From Macrothele yani (Eukaryota; Arthropoda; Arachnida; Araneae; Macrothelidae): a DNA stretch of 64,000 bases. The notes under the pieces were generated by a model. That model saw nothing but the letters and a program-made list of their open reading frames with translations, did no database searches and was not told where the DNA came from. Where the stretch lies: the NCBI GenBank assembly GCA_039090855.1, contig CM077027.1:105809187-105873186 (forward strand). The letters run 5' to 3'. Both the position numbers and the translations under genes were made by a program. Each line of letters begins with the position of its first letter. Positions within the stretch are counted from its first letter, which is position 1. This document shows positions 55,441-64,000 of the stretch, in pieces.

Positions 55441-55693
55441 AGCACATATTTCTTTGAACAGCTGAAACCTTTCGGTATGCCCCGAGTATAACAGTGTGCG
55501 TGTGTGTTTATAAGGAACTTGATTTTCTTCCTCTCTTAACTTCGTAGTGGCTAAAGTAAGCCTCTCTCTCATGTTTGCTGCCCAGTCGTATTAATTTTTT
55601 TTTTGCCCTCGTATTTCAACTGTTTAAAGTTGAGGAGCTAGGTAACCCTCCGTGTTCCCCCTCCCTTGCGTTATGCATATATTCGGTTCCACA

Positions 55694-55933
55694 CTAAAGT
55701 CGTGGCTCGTAGTTGCGGTAAATATCAAATAGCCCCCAGAGAATCTTCAACAATGTGAACGACATCCTTATCTTGCTACGTACCTACAACCGCACCTTCA
55801 TATTGGATAGTGAGCAATTAATATCCCATGAACATTTTGAGGAAAAAATACGAATTTTAGGGTGTCGTTCATATTGTTGAAGATTCTCTAGGGTCTATTT
55901 GATATTTACCGTAACTACGAGCCACGACTTTAG
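55694..55933. repeat. Foldback repeat (about 240 bp)
   Basis: The left arm aaagtcgtggctcgtagttg, cggtaaatatcaaatagccc (55694-55769) and the right arm ending taactacgagccacgacttt (55861-55933) are inverted copies of about 75 bp around a unique 90-bp centre. Noncoding. Confidence 0.82.
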
Positions 55934-57109
55934 ACATAACTGAAACTGGTGAAACATATTGTATATAAGCAAATTTGCTAAATAATAAATGACGAATTAT
56001 GACGCGAAAAAAAAACTGTACCAAAAACTGGCGCAAAAGTTTCATTTTTAGTTTTAATCAGAACTCAAGCAACAATTTTTGCGCCCTCTCTTGAGCTGCG
56101 CCATGTGCAGCCACCGCACTTACCCTGCCTAGTAACGCGTCCGGTATGAATGAGAATTGTCGTGATACCGATACGAATGTAAGTCAGCTTAGATAAAACG
56201 AATTTGTTCAAAAATCAATATGAATTGAGATCGCGATTTTGAAACTATCTAAGGTAATGAAATACTGATGCAGTTAATAAAAAAACATAAGCAGAATTAT
56301 TCCACTGGAGACTTTCTATTATATTTTGCGAGGAAGAAAAACAATATAACGGATATAGTATCTAGTTTAATGAGAAATTTCCAGGAAATACCGAAAATCT
56401 TTCAGGAAAACAAAACCATATTTATTGCAACAAGTGTCTTCATGATAAGGTGTTGAAATGGAATCCGTTTTGCTTGAAATTCTGTAAAAAGTGCAGTAAT
56501 CTGTAGTCTATCAGAAGCATATATATATATATATTCCTAAGATAGCCGACAGATATATCTCACGGCAACTTTTCTCTGTTGACACCGTAAACAATTCTCT
56601 TCCTCCAGCAAATCTAATTTTCTGCCAGCAAATGTTTCTTTTTTTTTCTTTTTCTTTTTTCTTTTTTGCAATTTATTCAAAGAATGCAAATACTCAGAAT
56701 GTCAACGATTCTTTAGTTCTTAAAATCTGTTTGTCGGAGTGCTTTTCTTCTTTCGAGTATTATCCTGGAAATGGATCTAATGCTGCATCGGGAAAATATT
56801 TCCTCAAGCAAAATCGGTTGTCAAGAAATCGCATGTTCAAACCCTGAAAAATGAATTTACTTAGAAAGACTTAATTTAAACTGTATTGTTTATGTTTCAT
56901 GCCGCTCTCTAAAACGCGATAATTGCAGGATGTAATGATTGAGATATATTTGCTGTCTATCCTAAGAAAAGTTTTCTATGGAGGGATCCGAACATCTTTT
57001 GACAAAACTAGTACATTTTCTTATTTTAAAATTTTCAACCAGTGGTATTTATTCTCTATGATTCTATTAAAGCCGTAAATAACGCATCTGGAGATTTGTG
57101 AATTGTGGT
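55934..57109. other. Unannotated AT-rich region
   Basis: Only an (at)n run near 56519 stands out. No transposon end or exon signature recognised. Confidence 0.45.
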
Positions 57110-57225
57110 GGGTTACGGGCTGTAATTCATTGCCTACCTTTATTCTAAAGATGCTCAATTGAGTTCAAATCTGGCGAGCGAGAAGGCCAATCGTGGACTG
57201 TGAACTCACTGAAATGCTCCTCATT
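57110..57225 (-). pseudogene. Tc1-like transposase fragment (J)
   Basis: The plus strand reads as antisense of the Tc1 SPDLN.IE region: agatgctcaattgagttcaa, atctggcgagcgagaaggcc, aatcgtggactgtgaactca. About 115 bp only, cut off at the LINE 3' end at 57226. Confidence 0.6.
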
Positions 57226-57905
57226 TTTATTTCATTTATTTATTCATTTAGTTCCCACTGCAGCAACTAGGAACAGGAGGGGAAAGGCCGTAAGTCCTGA
57301 CATAGCCCTCCTCTCCTTTGAATACAAAAAAACATGAAGCTTAACAAAAAAGGCAGGCCAACATATACATGGTAGGTTAATATGTGAATTAAACATGAAC
57401 TAGCTCATAACCAACACATATATCAATATGTTCCATCAACAATAACCTTCATTATAGTTAAATAAACAACAAGTATCGTTTGCACCTCACTATATAAGCA
57501 CATTAACCTACATTTCTTCAGTTTTACTCTTTTTAGTTAATCTTGGCAGCTATACTTGCATCCTTTCACTTTATATTATAGTTATCATCCTTTATCGTAT
57601 CCCTTTTCCCGTGTAACATTATACTGTACATCGTATAATGTACATCTACCCAGTATCATCATCTATTCAATCAAAATTGCATATTGTTTACTAATTATTT
57701 CATAAGATGTGCTTTTAATTTTATTTTAAATAAGTTAAAATTATTAATATATGTTATAGTTCTTGGCGCAATGAGTTCCAAAATTTTAGGTCACTATAAT
57801 TTATGTTCATTTTAAGTTTCTCAGTTTGTGGTAAGATTGGAATTAGCAGTGGTCTATTCCTAGCATTGTAGTAATGAGTATGTATATTTAGAAGCCGAAA
57901 TTAAG
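57226..57905 (-). pseudogene. LINE 3' end with ORF2 C-terminal remnant
   Basis: Minus strand, 57905 to 57715: THYYNARNRPLLIPILPQTE, then NYSDLKFWNSLRQEL, and after a stop INNFNLFKIKLKAHLMK, the conserved C-terminal tail (YNTRN..., ...WNSLP..., F...LK..L) of many non-LTR retrotransposon reverse transcriptases. The rest toward 57226 is 3' UTR, ending in an aaataaatgaaataaa-type tail. The clade cannot be set from this piece. It abuts a Tc1 fragment, which it may have interrupted. Confidence 0.72.
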
Positions 57906-58865
57906 ATGTACGCCACCTGGTGACCAAACCATTTTTTTACAAAAATTAGAAATTACGTGCAAAGGATTTCCCATCAGGAGCTATATCCGGTGCAGAAAGA
58001 AGTTTTCAAATCGGAGATTTAGAAGCAGAGATATAGGGGAAACACAATTTACCTCTACGCCCCCTAACGGAAAGTCTATGAATTAGTTGCAAATTCTGAA
58101 ATTATATGAAAAACATGTCACACTGAAAACACTATCCAACAAAGAAGGAATTTTCCGAATCGGACTCCTAGAAGTAGAGATACTGACAAAAATAAGATAT
58201 ACATCTACGACCTTTGACGGAAGAAACCGTGGAATATTTTAAGAAGAAAATATTCCGAAAATGTTTATCGATGTGAGTGGCATCAGTCCACGAAAGAATT
58301 TTTCAATCGATATTTTAGAAGCTCAGATTTTATGGCAGGAGCAAAAATTAACACTTACGCCCCTGGTGGCCAAAGTATTCTTTACCAAAAATTTGAAATT
58401 ATGTGCAAAAGAATTTCCACCAGGAGGTGTATCCGCTGAAGAAAAAAGTTTTCAAATCGGAGTTTTAGAAGAAGAGTTATCGGGAAAAATGTCATTTATT
58501 ATTACACCCCCTAGTGAAAATCTATGCGTAATTTAAAAACGTAACTATATCTAAAATACTTTTCGACATAAATGGAATCAAAAGATAAAACAATTTTTCC
58601 AATCGGATGTTTAGAAGCAAACATGTGGAATAAAACGTATTTTTGAATTCGACATCATCTGCATGTACGCCCTCTAGCGGCAAAATTGTACATTGTAAAA
58701 AAAAAAACGAAATAAAGGATCGTCATTCGCATATTTAAACTTCCCATTGCAAAAAGAATTTTTCAAATCGGACTAATAGTTGCAGAGATATCGGGGGCAC
58801 AGACGGACGGACGGACAAACCGGTAACATAAGCACGAACTTTTTTAACAAAAGACGTGCTAAAAT
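57893..58865 (-). repeat. R1 repeat family, copy 2 (inverted)
   Basis: Reverse complement of the arrangement at 27790-28775: diverged units of about 150 bp containing aaattttccgaatcggac or ttttcaaatcggagatttag blocks, and a tacgccccctagcggcaaaa type block. It ends ggggcacagacggacggacg, aaccggtaacataagcacga, acgtgctaaaa. The terminal block at 58845-58865 also recurs near 19018. Confidence 0.8.
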
Positions 58866-59976
58866 CGGTCAGTTTCTCGTCTGCGTAATTTGATTTACCT
58901 AAACTCTGTGGGCAATGGGCATGCACCTATGACGCTGAAAATCTAATCTTTCTGCGATTAGCATATCCTGTAAAAAAGTCTGTTTTTAATGAGCATGAGT
59001 TTAAGTTATTTTATGGGTTGCAGATTAGAATTTTACGTTAAGACTTCCAACTCTATTTACGTTTAACGCCAACTTCGAATTGAAGCTTAACGCTCGAAAA
59101 GTTTAACTTTACCCTTTACGCTTATTCAACTTTTCTGTAAAACTCAGTTATTTTAATTTGCTCGTTTCAGTGGAGAGTCTTAATTACACATATCATTGAT
59201 TTACAAATAACTACCTGGATTCAATGAATACAAAGTTCAACTTACTAGAATCCCAAACCACTTCTTTATTCGTCAACACTTCTAAACAGTCATTAACAAA
59301 CATTCCGTAAACATTTTTTTTTTTGCAAACCTTCCGTTTGCACAACGAGATAGGTACGCTGGATGGAATTCATTATCAAAACGGTCTTACAAGTTGCTCA
59401 TACAAAGATCGTTCACCATCTGCAGATTCGTGAGTCTTTCTCTATACATGAATGCAACTCGCTCAATCGCGCATCTAAGATGGAACACAGAACGATGCTA
59501 AATCAGCATTGTACAGCGAGCTCTTATCTCAGGAGTCTTTACCTACGTAGATCTGCTGTAAAATTTGCCAACTTTAAATTAATCAGAAAGAAACTCTGTG
59601 GCGTTAAGTTTAGAAAACGTTTAAAAAGAAATCAAATTTCCGTAGGTAGACAGAAACTCAAAAGTAAAGTTAAATTATACGTATACGTCACACCATGATC
59701 AACTTTAAACGTAATAACCGCACTTCAAGAGAATGATGAACGATTCATGTACCCGTATTTTACAATTTTTTGCACTTTTCCTGTTGAAAATGCAAATGTA
59801 CATTTCCATGTTGCATAATATCTTCGTTACTAGGTGTCGCAAATTGTGAAACTCCGTTTGCATCAGAAATCTGTGACGAATTTTCATGCATTTCTAAAGT
59901 TTTCAGATGCATTAATTTCCTTTAAGTGGGTGAATATCTATTGTGTTTGGCTCAATATGTTTCACCTTCTAATATA
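58866..59976. other. Unannotated region
   Basis: AT-rich sequence without recognised features. The 111-codon frame at 59363-59698 shows no known motif. Confidence 0.45.
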
Positions 59977-60080
59977 CAATGATATATCATTGAATTACGA
60001 CCACCTACCTACTGTAATACTTCGTAGGTCCTCGTTTCGCCCTCAGTATAGCAGCTAGCCGACATGACATCAATTCAACA
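59977..60080 (-). mobile_element. Terminal fragment of a second K-family Tc1
   Basis: caatgatatatcattgaatt, acgaccacctacctactgta, tacttcgtaggtcctcgttt is a terminus plus C-terminal antisense sequence nearly repeated at 60083-60201. It is a separate short fragment directly before element K, so two copies stand in tandem. Confidence 0.65.
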
Positions 60081-60473
60081 TACACTGAGTGATCACTGAT
60101 ATATGACCACCTACCTAATACTTCGTAGGTCCTCCTTTCGCCCTCAGCACAGCGCTATCCGATGTGGCATCGATTCAATAAGATGCCAGAAGCACGGAGG
60201 TACACTGAGAAAAACAGTTTGTTTGAAACAACAAAATAGTTTTGTTGAGCTGTTTTGTAGATTTATTTTGTTGCTTTAGCCAAACTCCATCGAAATTGTT
60301 TTGCTGGCAACACAAAGTTATTTTGTTGGCTATGTTTTATTAATTCAACTATATGGAGGTGGCATCGACTTTACGACAAAGCACATGTGATTACTAGCTA
60401 CTCCATACGGGTACTACCAGACTACCACTGACCAGAAGAATCTCGTTTTGCGCTTAAGATTTCGTTTTGAATT

Positions 60474-60557
60474 ATGGCTGACTGCGAAGTGAGTGCATTG
60501 CTAGAAGACATGGAGCTGTCAACTCTGATAAAGACATTCAGACTTAAGAATTTCTAA
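60474..60557 (+). CDS. Short ORF in element X, possible captured first exon
   Basis: An ATG at 60474 opens 27 codons, MADCEVSALLEDMELSTLIK then TFRLKNF and TAA. The pattern of acidic start, LLEDMEL and IKTF vaguely recalls the first helices of SAM (sterile alpha motif) domains. A non-autonomous DNA element carrying a host first exon would be a Pack-type capture. Length and motif evidence are weak, and there is no obvious splice donor. Confidence 0.22.
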   Translation: MADCEVSALLEDMELSTLIKTFRLKNF

Positions 60558-61162
60558 TATATCTTAATAGTTCTGAAGTATTTTTATGCTAGTGTTTATT
60601 GTGTGTTATTTTGGTTGGATTCAGTGAATTTCAGTGATAATTTTGTCTTACTTTGTGGACTCATAATTACAATTAACACGATAGAATGCGCATAGTTTTA
60701 GATACACAAAAGCACGTATTAAATTTAAACCCAGATTTATGATTAAGTAATAATACATTTCTTATGACGGCTTGCGGTTCCTGATCGCAAATAAAAATTT
60801 GCACGTAAGGTAATGATCAGAGTTGTAATTTGTCTATAGAGCTTGATTTCATGTATAGGCTATATATACAGGATGTTTCAAAATTCGTGCGGCAACCAAA
60901 GATTGTATGGTGATAGTACCGTGGAACATATAAAACGTTAAGAAAAATATTACAATTTTTTTTGTCTAAAAAAAAATGTCAAAAATTTGTTTCATCAAAA
61001 AACTAAGGAGAACATTTCAAAAGAAATCGGATTCAGAAACATGTTACACACGCACCAAAATAGTGGCAATACATTTTAAATGTCAAGTATAAATCGTCCG
61101 TAAACATTTCAGAAGGTGATAAACCGACCTTCAAATGCTGAATTCGCAGATAAGAATTTACT

Positions 61163-61235
61163 GGTAAGGCCGAGTGGTTAGCACTCCTAGATCCTAAACT
61201 AAAAGTCACAGGTTCGAATCCGCTCGGTGAGAGGT
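61163..61235 (+). mobile_element. tRNA-like SINE head inside X
   Basis: ggtaaggccgagtggttagc (A-box) and caggttcgaatccgctcgg (B-box) with tRNA-like spacing of about 45 bp. The variable-arm length resembles Ser/Leu-type tRNAs. No CCA or clean acceptor stem. Likely the head of a SINE extending to about 61330. Confidence 0.6.
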
Positions 61236-62685
61236 TTTTCGCTAGCTCTGAAAAAATTTCCTCGTGAGGTAACACCGTCAAAATTCATTTAAAAACCACT
61301 AGAAAATAAATACGGCGGACACCTAGGGTCAAAGGGCACCGCCTAAAATTACTACACCGGCAAAGTGTTGCCATCAGAAAAAAAGTTTAGGAACAAAGTG
61401 GCATAACTCCAAATTTTGTTGGAGCAAAAAACTACTGTGTCACGATAACAATATGTTTGGCTGCAGCAACAAAACCTTTTATCACGATAACAATACATAT
61501 GTTTGGATCAAACAAATTTCCAAAAATCGACTTAGGCGTTTTGTTAAATGAACAAAAAGTTTTTGTCATGATAGCAATAAATTTTGTAGAATCAACAATA
61601 ATTTTCAGCAAAATACATTTGTAAATTCAACAAACATTGCATATCGACAAAATTTTTGGATTGATTCAACATTTTTTTTTGCTGAATTAACAAAACTTTT
61701 TTCTCAGTGTGTGATCAACCAAGCTGTGTGTAATGAGGTCTTCAGTGCAGGTATGGGGGTGATTGGAGTTGCCAGACGCTTGATATGCCATTCCAAAGTG
61801 TACCACAAGTGCTTTAAGAGATTGACATTGGGGTAGTTTGGAAGCCAATCGATATGCTGGAAGTCTGAACTGTGTTCCTCAAACCATTCCTTCTCAACAT
61901 TAGACTTGCGACTCGGTGCATTGCCATCTTGAAAGACATCGCGTCGCTATTCGGGAAAAAGTGTAACATTGCAGTCAGCAAGCAATTCACGATAGTGGGA
62001 ATTGTATCACGTGCACTAGGGGGTCTAGGTTCCAGCAAGGTACACATGCCCTACATCATACAACCGCCTCCACCAGCTTGCATTGTGGAGACTATCTAGA
62101 ATGGATCGAGTGTTTTACGTTTGCTTGTGCCAAATACGTACATGACCATCCGTGGAATAGGGGGAAATGCGACTTGTCTGACCAGCAGGCTATTTTCCAG
62201 TCAACCGACGTTCGACGTGCACAATATTTGCACAAGGGGTCCTTTGCTTCGATGAACCATGTTTAGGAAAAGACATAGTCGAGGTCTGGTGCTGTTATAT
62301 AGCCCATACGTGCGAGCGTGCGACACACGCTCATGATCGATACTGTTCCGAGTTGACCTCTATTGTGTTGAGTAGTCAACTGTTCAACAGTGCTGCGTCT
62401 GTTGACCTGTGCGAGTCGTCGGACCCGGCGCTCACCTTTCACATCAAACTTTCGATGTCCTGTGCAATTTTTCCTCCGGGTCGTTGCTTCACCGTTTTCA
62501 CGCCAGTCCTGATTAATTTTAACTACGGTGGTCGCGAACATCCCACCAGTTCAGCGGTTTGGGAAATCGAGGAACCCGCACTCTGAGCTCTCACAATCTG
62601 CCCTTTCTTATAGTCTGATAAATTCTTCAGTGTACCCATCACGCTCCGAATTTTATTACATAGTGCTCCGCTCACACCTCATGTA

Positions 62686-63910
62686 AACTGAAGTGCCAGA
62701 AAAACTGGTACAGACGGGATTATGCAAAATACATAGCAACGTCACCTATACGCGTACTCGGTTGCGTCCTCCATTGCGTATATAAAGCGATAGGCATCCT
62801 TGCAAACTCTCAGAGCTGTTTTCGGCATGAGAATGACAAGTAATAACGATGTAAGCGATTTTCAACGCGGTGTCATAGATGGCGCTCGTGAGATGGGCCA
62901 TAGTATTTCGGAGGTAGAAACGAAGTTCGGATTTTCATGGATGGCCATTGCAAGGGTGTACCGTGACTACAAGAATTCCGGTAAAACCGCCAGCCTACGA
63001 TAGCAGTGTAGCCGTAAAAAGACATTAGGTGAACGCAACCATCGTCGGCTGTCAAGAATCGTTTCACGCGATAGGCGTGCAACACTCTCGCAGGTATAAT
63101 CGGAACTCAATGCTGGAGCCTCAAAAAGCATCAGCGTCAGGACTGTGCAACGTACCCTGCACGATATGAGCTTTGGAAGCCGACGACCAACTCGGGTCCC
63201 CTTGATGGGTGCACGGCACAGAGCTATGCGCCTCGCTTAGGCATGAAAACACCGCCACTGGACTCTTGGTGACTGGAAACAAGTAGCCTGGTCTGACGAG
63301 TCGCGTTTCCAACAGTATCGGCAGATGAAAGGATTTGTGTGTGGCGCAAGCCCCATGAAGCCATGGACCCCGCCTGTCAACAGGGAACTGTACCGGCTGG
63401 TGGGGGTCCGTAATGGGATGGCGTGTGTTTATCTGGACTTTACTGTCACCCCTTGTTTGTCTACAAACGTCTGTGATTGGCCAACGCTATGTGCGCATCC
63501 TTTCTGACGAGGTACACCCGTTCATCTCCTGCATTCATGCTGATGGGTTGGGCCTGTTCCAACAGGACAGTGTACCTCCACACAAGTGTCGGGACGCCAC
63601 ATTATGGTTAGAGGAGCATCCATCTGGGTTTGGGGATGTTGCCATTCCCACCCAAGTCCCCAGATCTAAACGTGATAGAACACATTTGGGATGCCATGCA
63701 ACGCGCTATCGAACACAGGAATCAGAGACCTTAGAATACATACGAATTGTGGAACGCTCTGCAGGCAGTATGGTGTACATTGCCTACAGCATATTTTCAG
63801 AAGCTAGTGGAGTCCATGCCCCGTCGTATTTCTGCAGTCCTGCGCTCCCGTGGGTGACCTACCAAGTATTAGACTGGTGTAGGCCTACCAGTTTTTCTTG
63901 CACTTCAGTG
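62686..63910 (+). mobile_element. Tc1-like transposon (L), nested in K
   Basis: TA at 62684-62685 and 63911-63912. The left terminus aactgaagtgccagaaaaac, tggta and the right terminus taccagtttttcttgcactt, cagtg are inverted repeats of about 25 bp. 1225 bp. K sequence resumes immediately after it, ending with K's own terminus, so L inserted into K. Confidence 0.9.
62827..63857 (+). pseudogene. Tc1-like transposase, multiply broken (L)
   Basis: Blocks: NNDVSDFQRGVIDGAREMGH and FSWMAIARVYRDYKNSGKTA (first HTH, 62833-62995) to a TAG at 63001-63003, RRLSRIVSRDRRATLSQV (63045), KSISVRTVQRTLHDMSFGSR, RPTRVPLMGARHRAMRLA, then GDWKQVAWSDESRFQQYRQM (first catalytic D, 63268-63325). The catalytic core continues as GLGLFQQDSVPPHKCRDATL (second D, 63545-63605). 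The SPDLNVIEHIWDAMQRAI-like block is in another frame near 63655-63710, and MPRRISAVLRSRG ends at 63857. About five lesions. Catalytic residues are mostly kept. Confidence 0.85.
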
Positions 63911-64000
63911 TATACTACGTCGGTCGAGTAATCGCGCCATTTCGGAAATCACGTGGCCAACGGGCCGCATCCACTTTTGATAGGAATGGTCATAATTCAG

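Larger units (their letters stand above)
60202..61710. mobile_element. Unclassified TIR element (X) nested in K
   Basis: 1509 bp with inverted ends: the left acactgagaaaaacagtttg and the right complement acactgagaaaaaagttttg. GT at 60200-60201 and 61711-61712 may be a 2-bp target duplication. About 150 bp at the left and 340 bp at the right carry many copies of a ttttgttg-like motif spaced by roughly 20-40 bp. The middle holds a tRNA-like SINE (61163-61235) and no transposase. It is a non-autonomous DNA element whose superfamily I cannot name. Removal restores a plausible Tc1 sequence (ggaggtgatcaacc). Confidence 0.78.
60150..62639 (-). pseudogene. Tc1-like transposase (K), split by element X
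   Basis: It starts MGTLKNLSDYKKGQIVRAQS at 62639 and continues with SGSSISQTAELVG-type HTH sequence, VVKINQDWRENGEATTRRKN, RRVRRLAQVNRRSTVEQLTT and MSVCRTLARMGYITAP to a stop near 62266. After that there are only short matches: ACWSDKSHFPLFHGWSC near 62180 (first aspartate kept), a degraded GGG/WGA block near 62090, and antisense remnants toward 61711. The C-terminus lies beyond the X insertion at 60083-60201. Stops and frameshifts throughout. Confidence 0.8.
60083..64000 (-). mobile_element. Tc1-like transposon (K), interrupted twice, runs off window
   Basis: The left terminus cactgagtgatcactgatat, atgaccacct follows TA at 60081-60082. The opposite terminus (aggaatggtcataattcag) is at the very end of the window, after element L. 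Removing X (60202-61710) and L (62686-63910) leaves about 1.18 kb of Tc1, a normal size. Its ends resemble those of element G. Confidence 0.82.

Overview
This is eukaryotic DNA from an animal genome: AT-rich, no compact gene packing, tRNA-derived SINEs with target-site duplications, RTE-type and other LINE remnants, Penelope-like retroelements, and many Tc1/mariner and hAT transposons in different states of decay. The transposase subtypes and the mix resemble arthropods, and chelicerates such as spiders in particular. That taxonomic call is inference from remembered family flavour, not a database result. I found no convincing host gene, rRNA or functional tRNA. Two short candidate exons (2791-2904 and 60474-60557) are listed only as possibilities.

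Layout. 0.1-4.6 kb: two closely related Tc1-like elements (A1, A2) around a palindromic MITE. 4.7-9.7 kb: repeat family R2, two S1 SINEs, an S4 SINE and a decayed Tc1. 11-12.5 kb: inverted and tandem tRNA-derived SINEs, then a Tc1 fragment. 14.2-16.7 kb: a Tc1 fragment, a 1-kb minisatellite of about 30-bp units, and an inverted copy of R2. 17.3-22.5 kb: S1 SINEs, a 5'-truncated RTE LINE and a TIR-bounded Tc1 (E). 23.3-25.9 kb: Tc1 element F, invaded by a SINE and by an internally deleted hAT. 27.2-28.8 kb: a foldback element and repeat family R1. 31-34.4 kb: Tc1 element G, mariner M1 and small palindromes. 38.5-40.7 kb: a Penelope-like element with long inverted arms. 41.2-42.8 kb: Tc1 element H, whose 355-codon transposase frame is the only long intact one in the window. 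43.9-47.3 kb: a TTAA-flanked MITE, a Tc1 fragment and mariner M2. 48.6-52.6 kb: a hAT pseudogene abutting a second Penelope remnant. 52.6-55.9 kb: an S4 SINE, a composite S2 SINE with one 14-bp target duplication, mariner M3 and a foldback repeat. 57.1-58.9 kb: Tc1 and LINE remnants, then an inverted copy of R1. 60-64 kb: Tc1 element K, disrupted by an unclassified TIR element (X) and by another complete Tc1 (L); K runs off the window.

The genes do not form a pathway. The window is a transposon accumulation zone in which nesting order gives relative insertion ages. The most notable points are short-range inverted duplications inside transposase genes (H and M2), a stop codon shared by A1 and A2 that suggests mobilisation in trans, the nested loci at 23-26 kb and 60-64 kb, the unclassified element X, and the paired R1 and R2 repeats with internal tandem structure.
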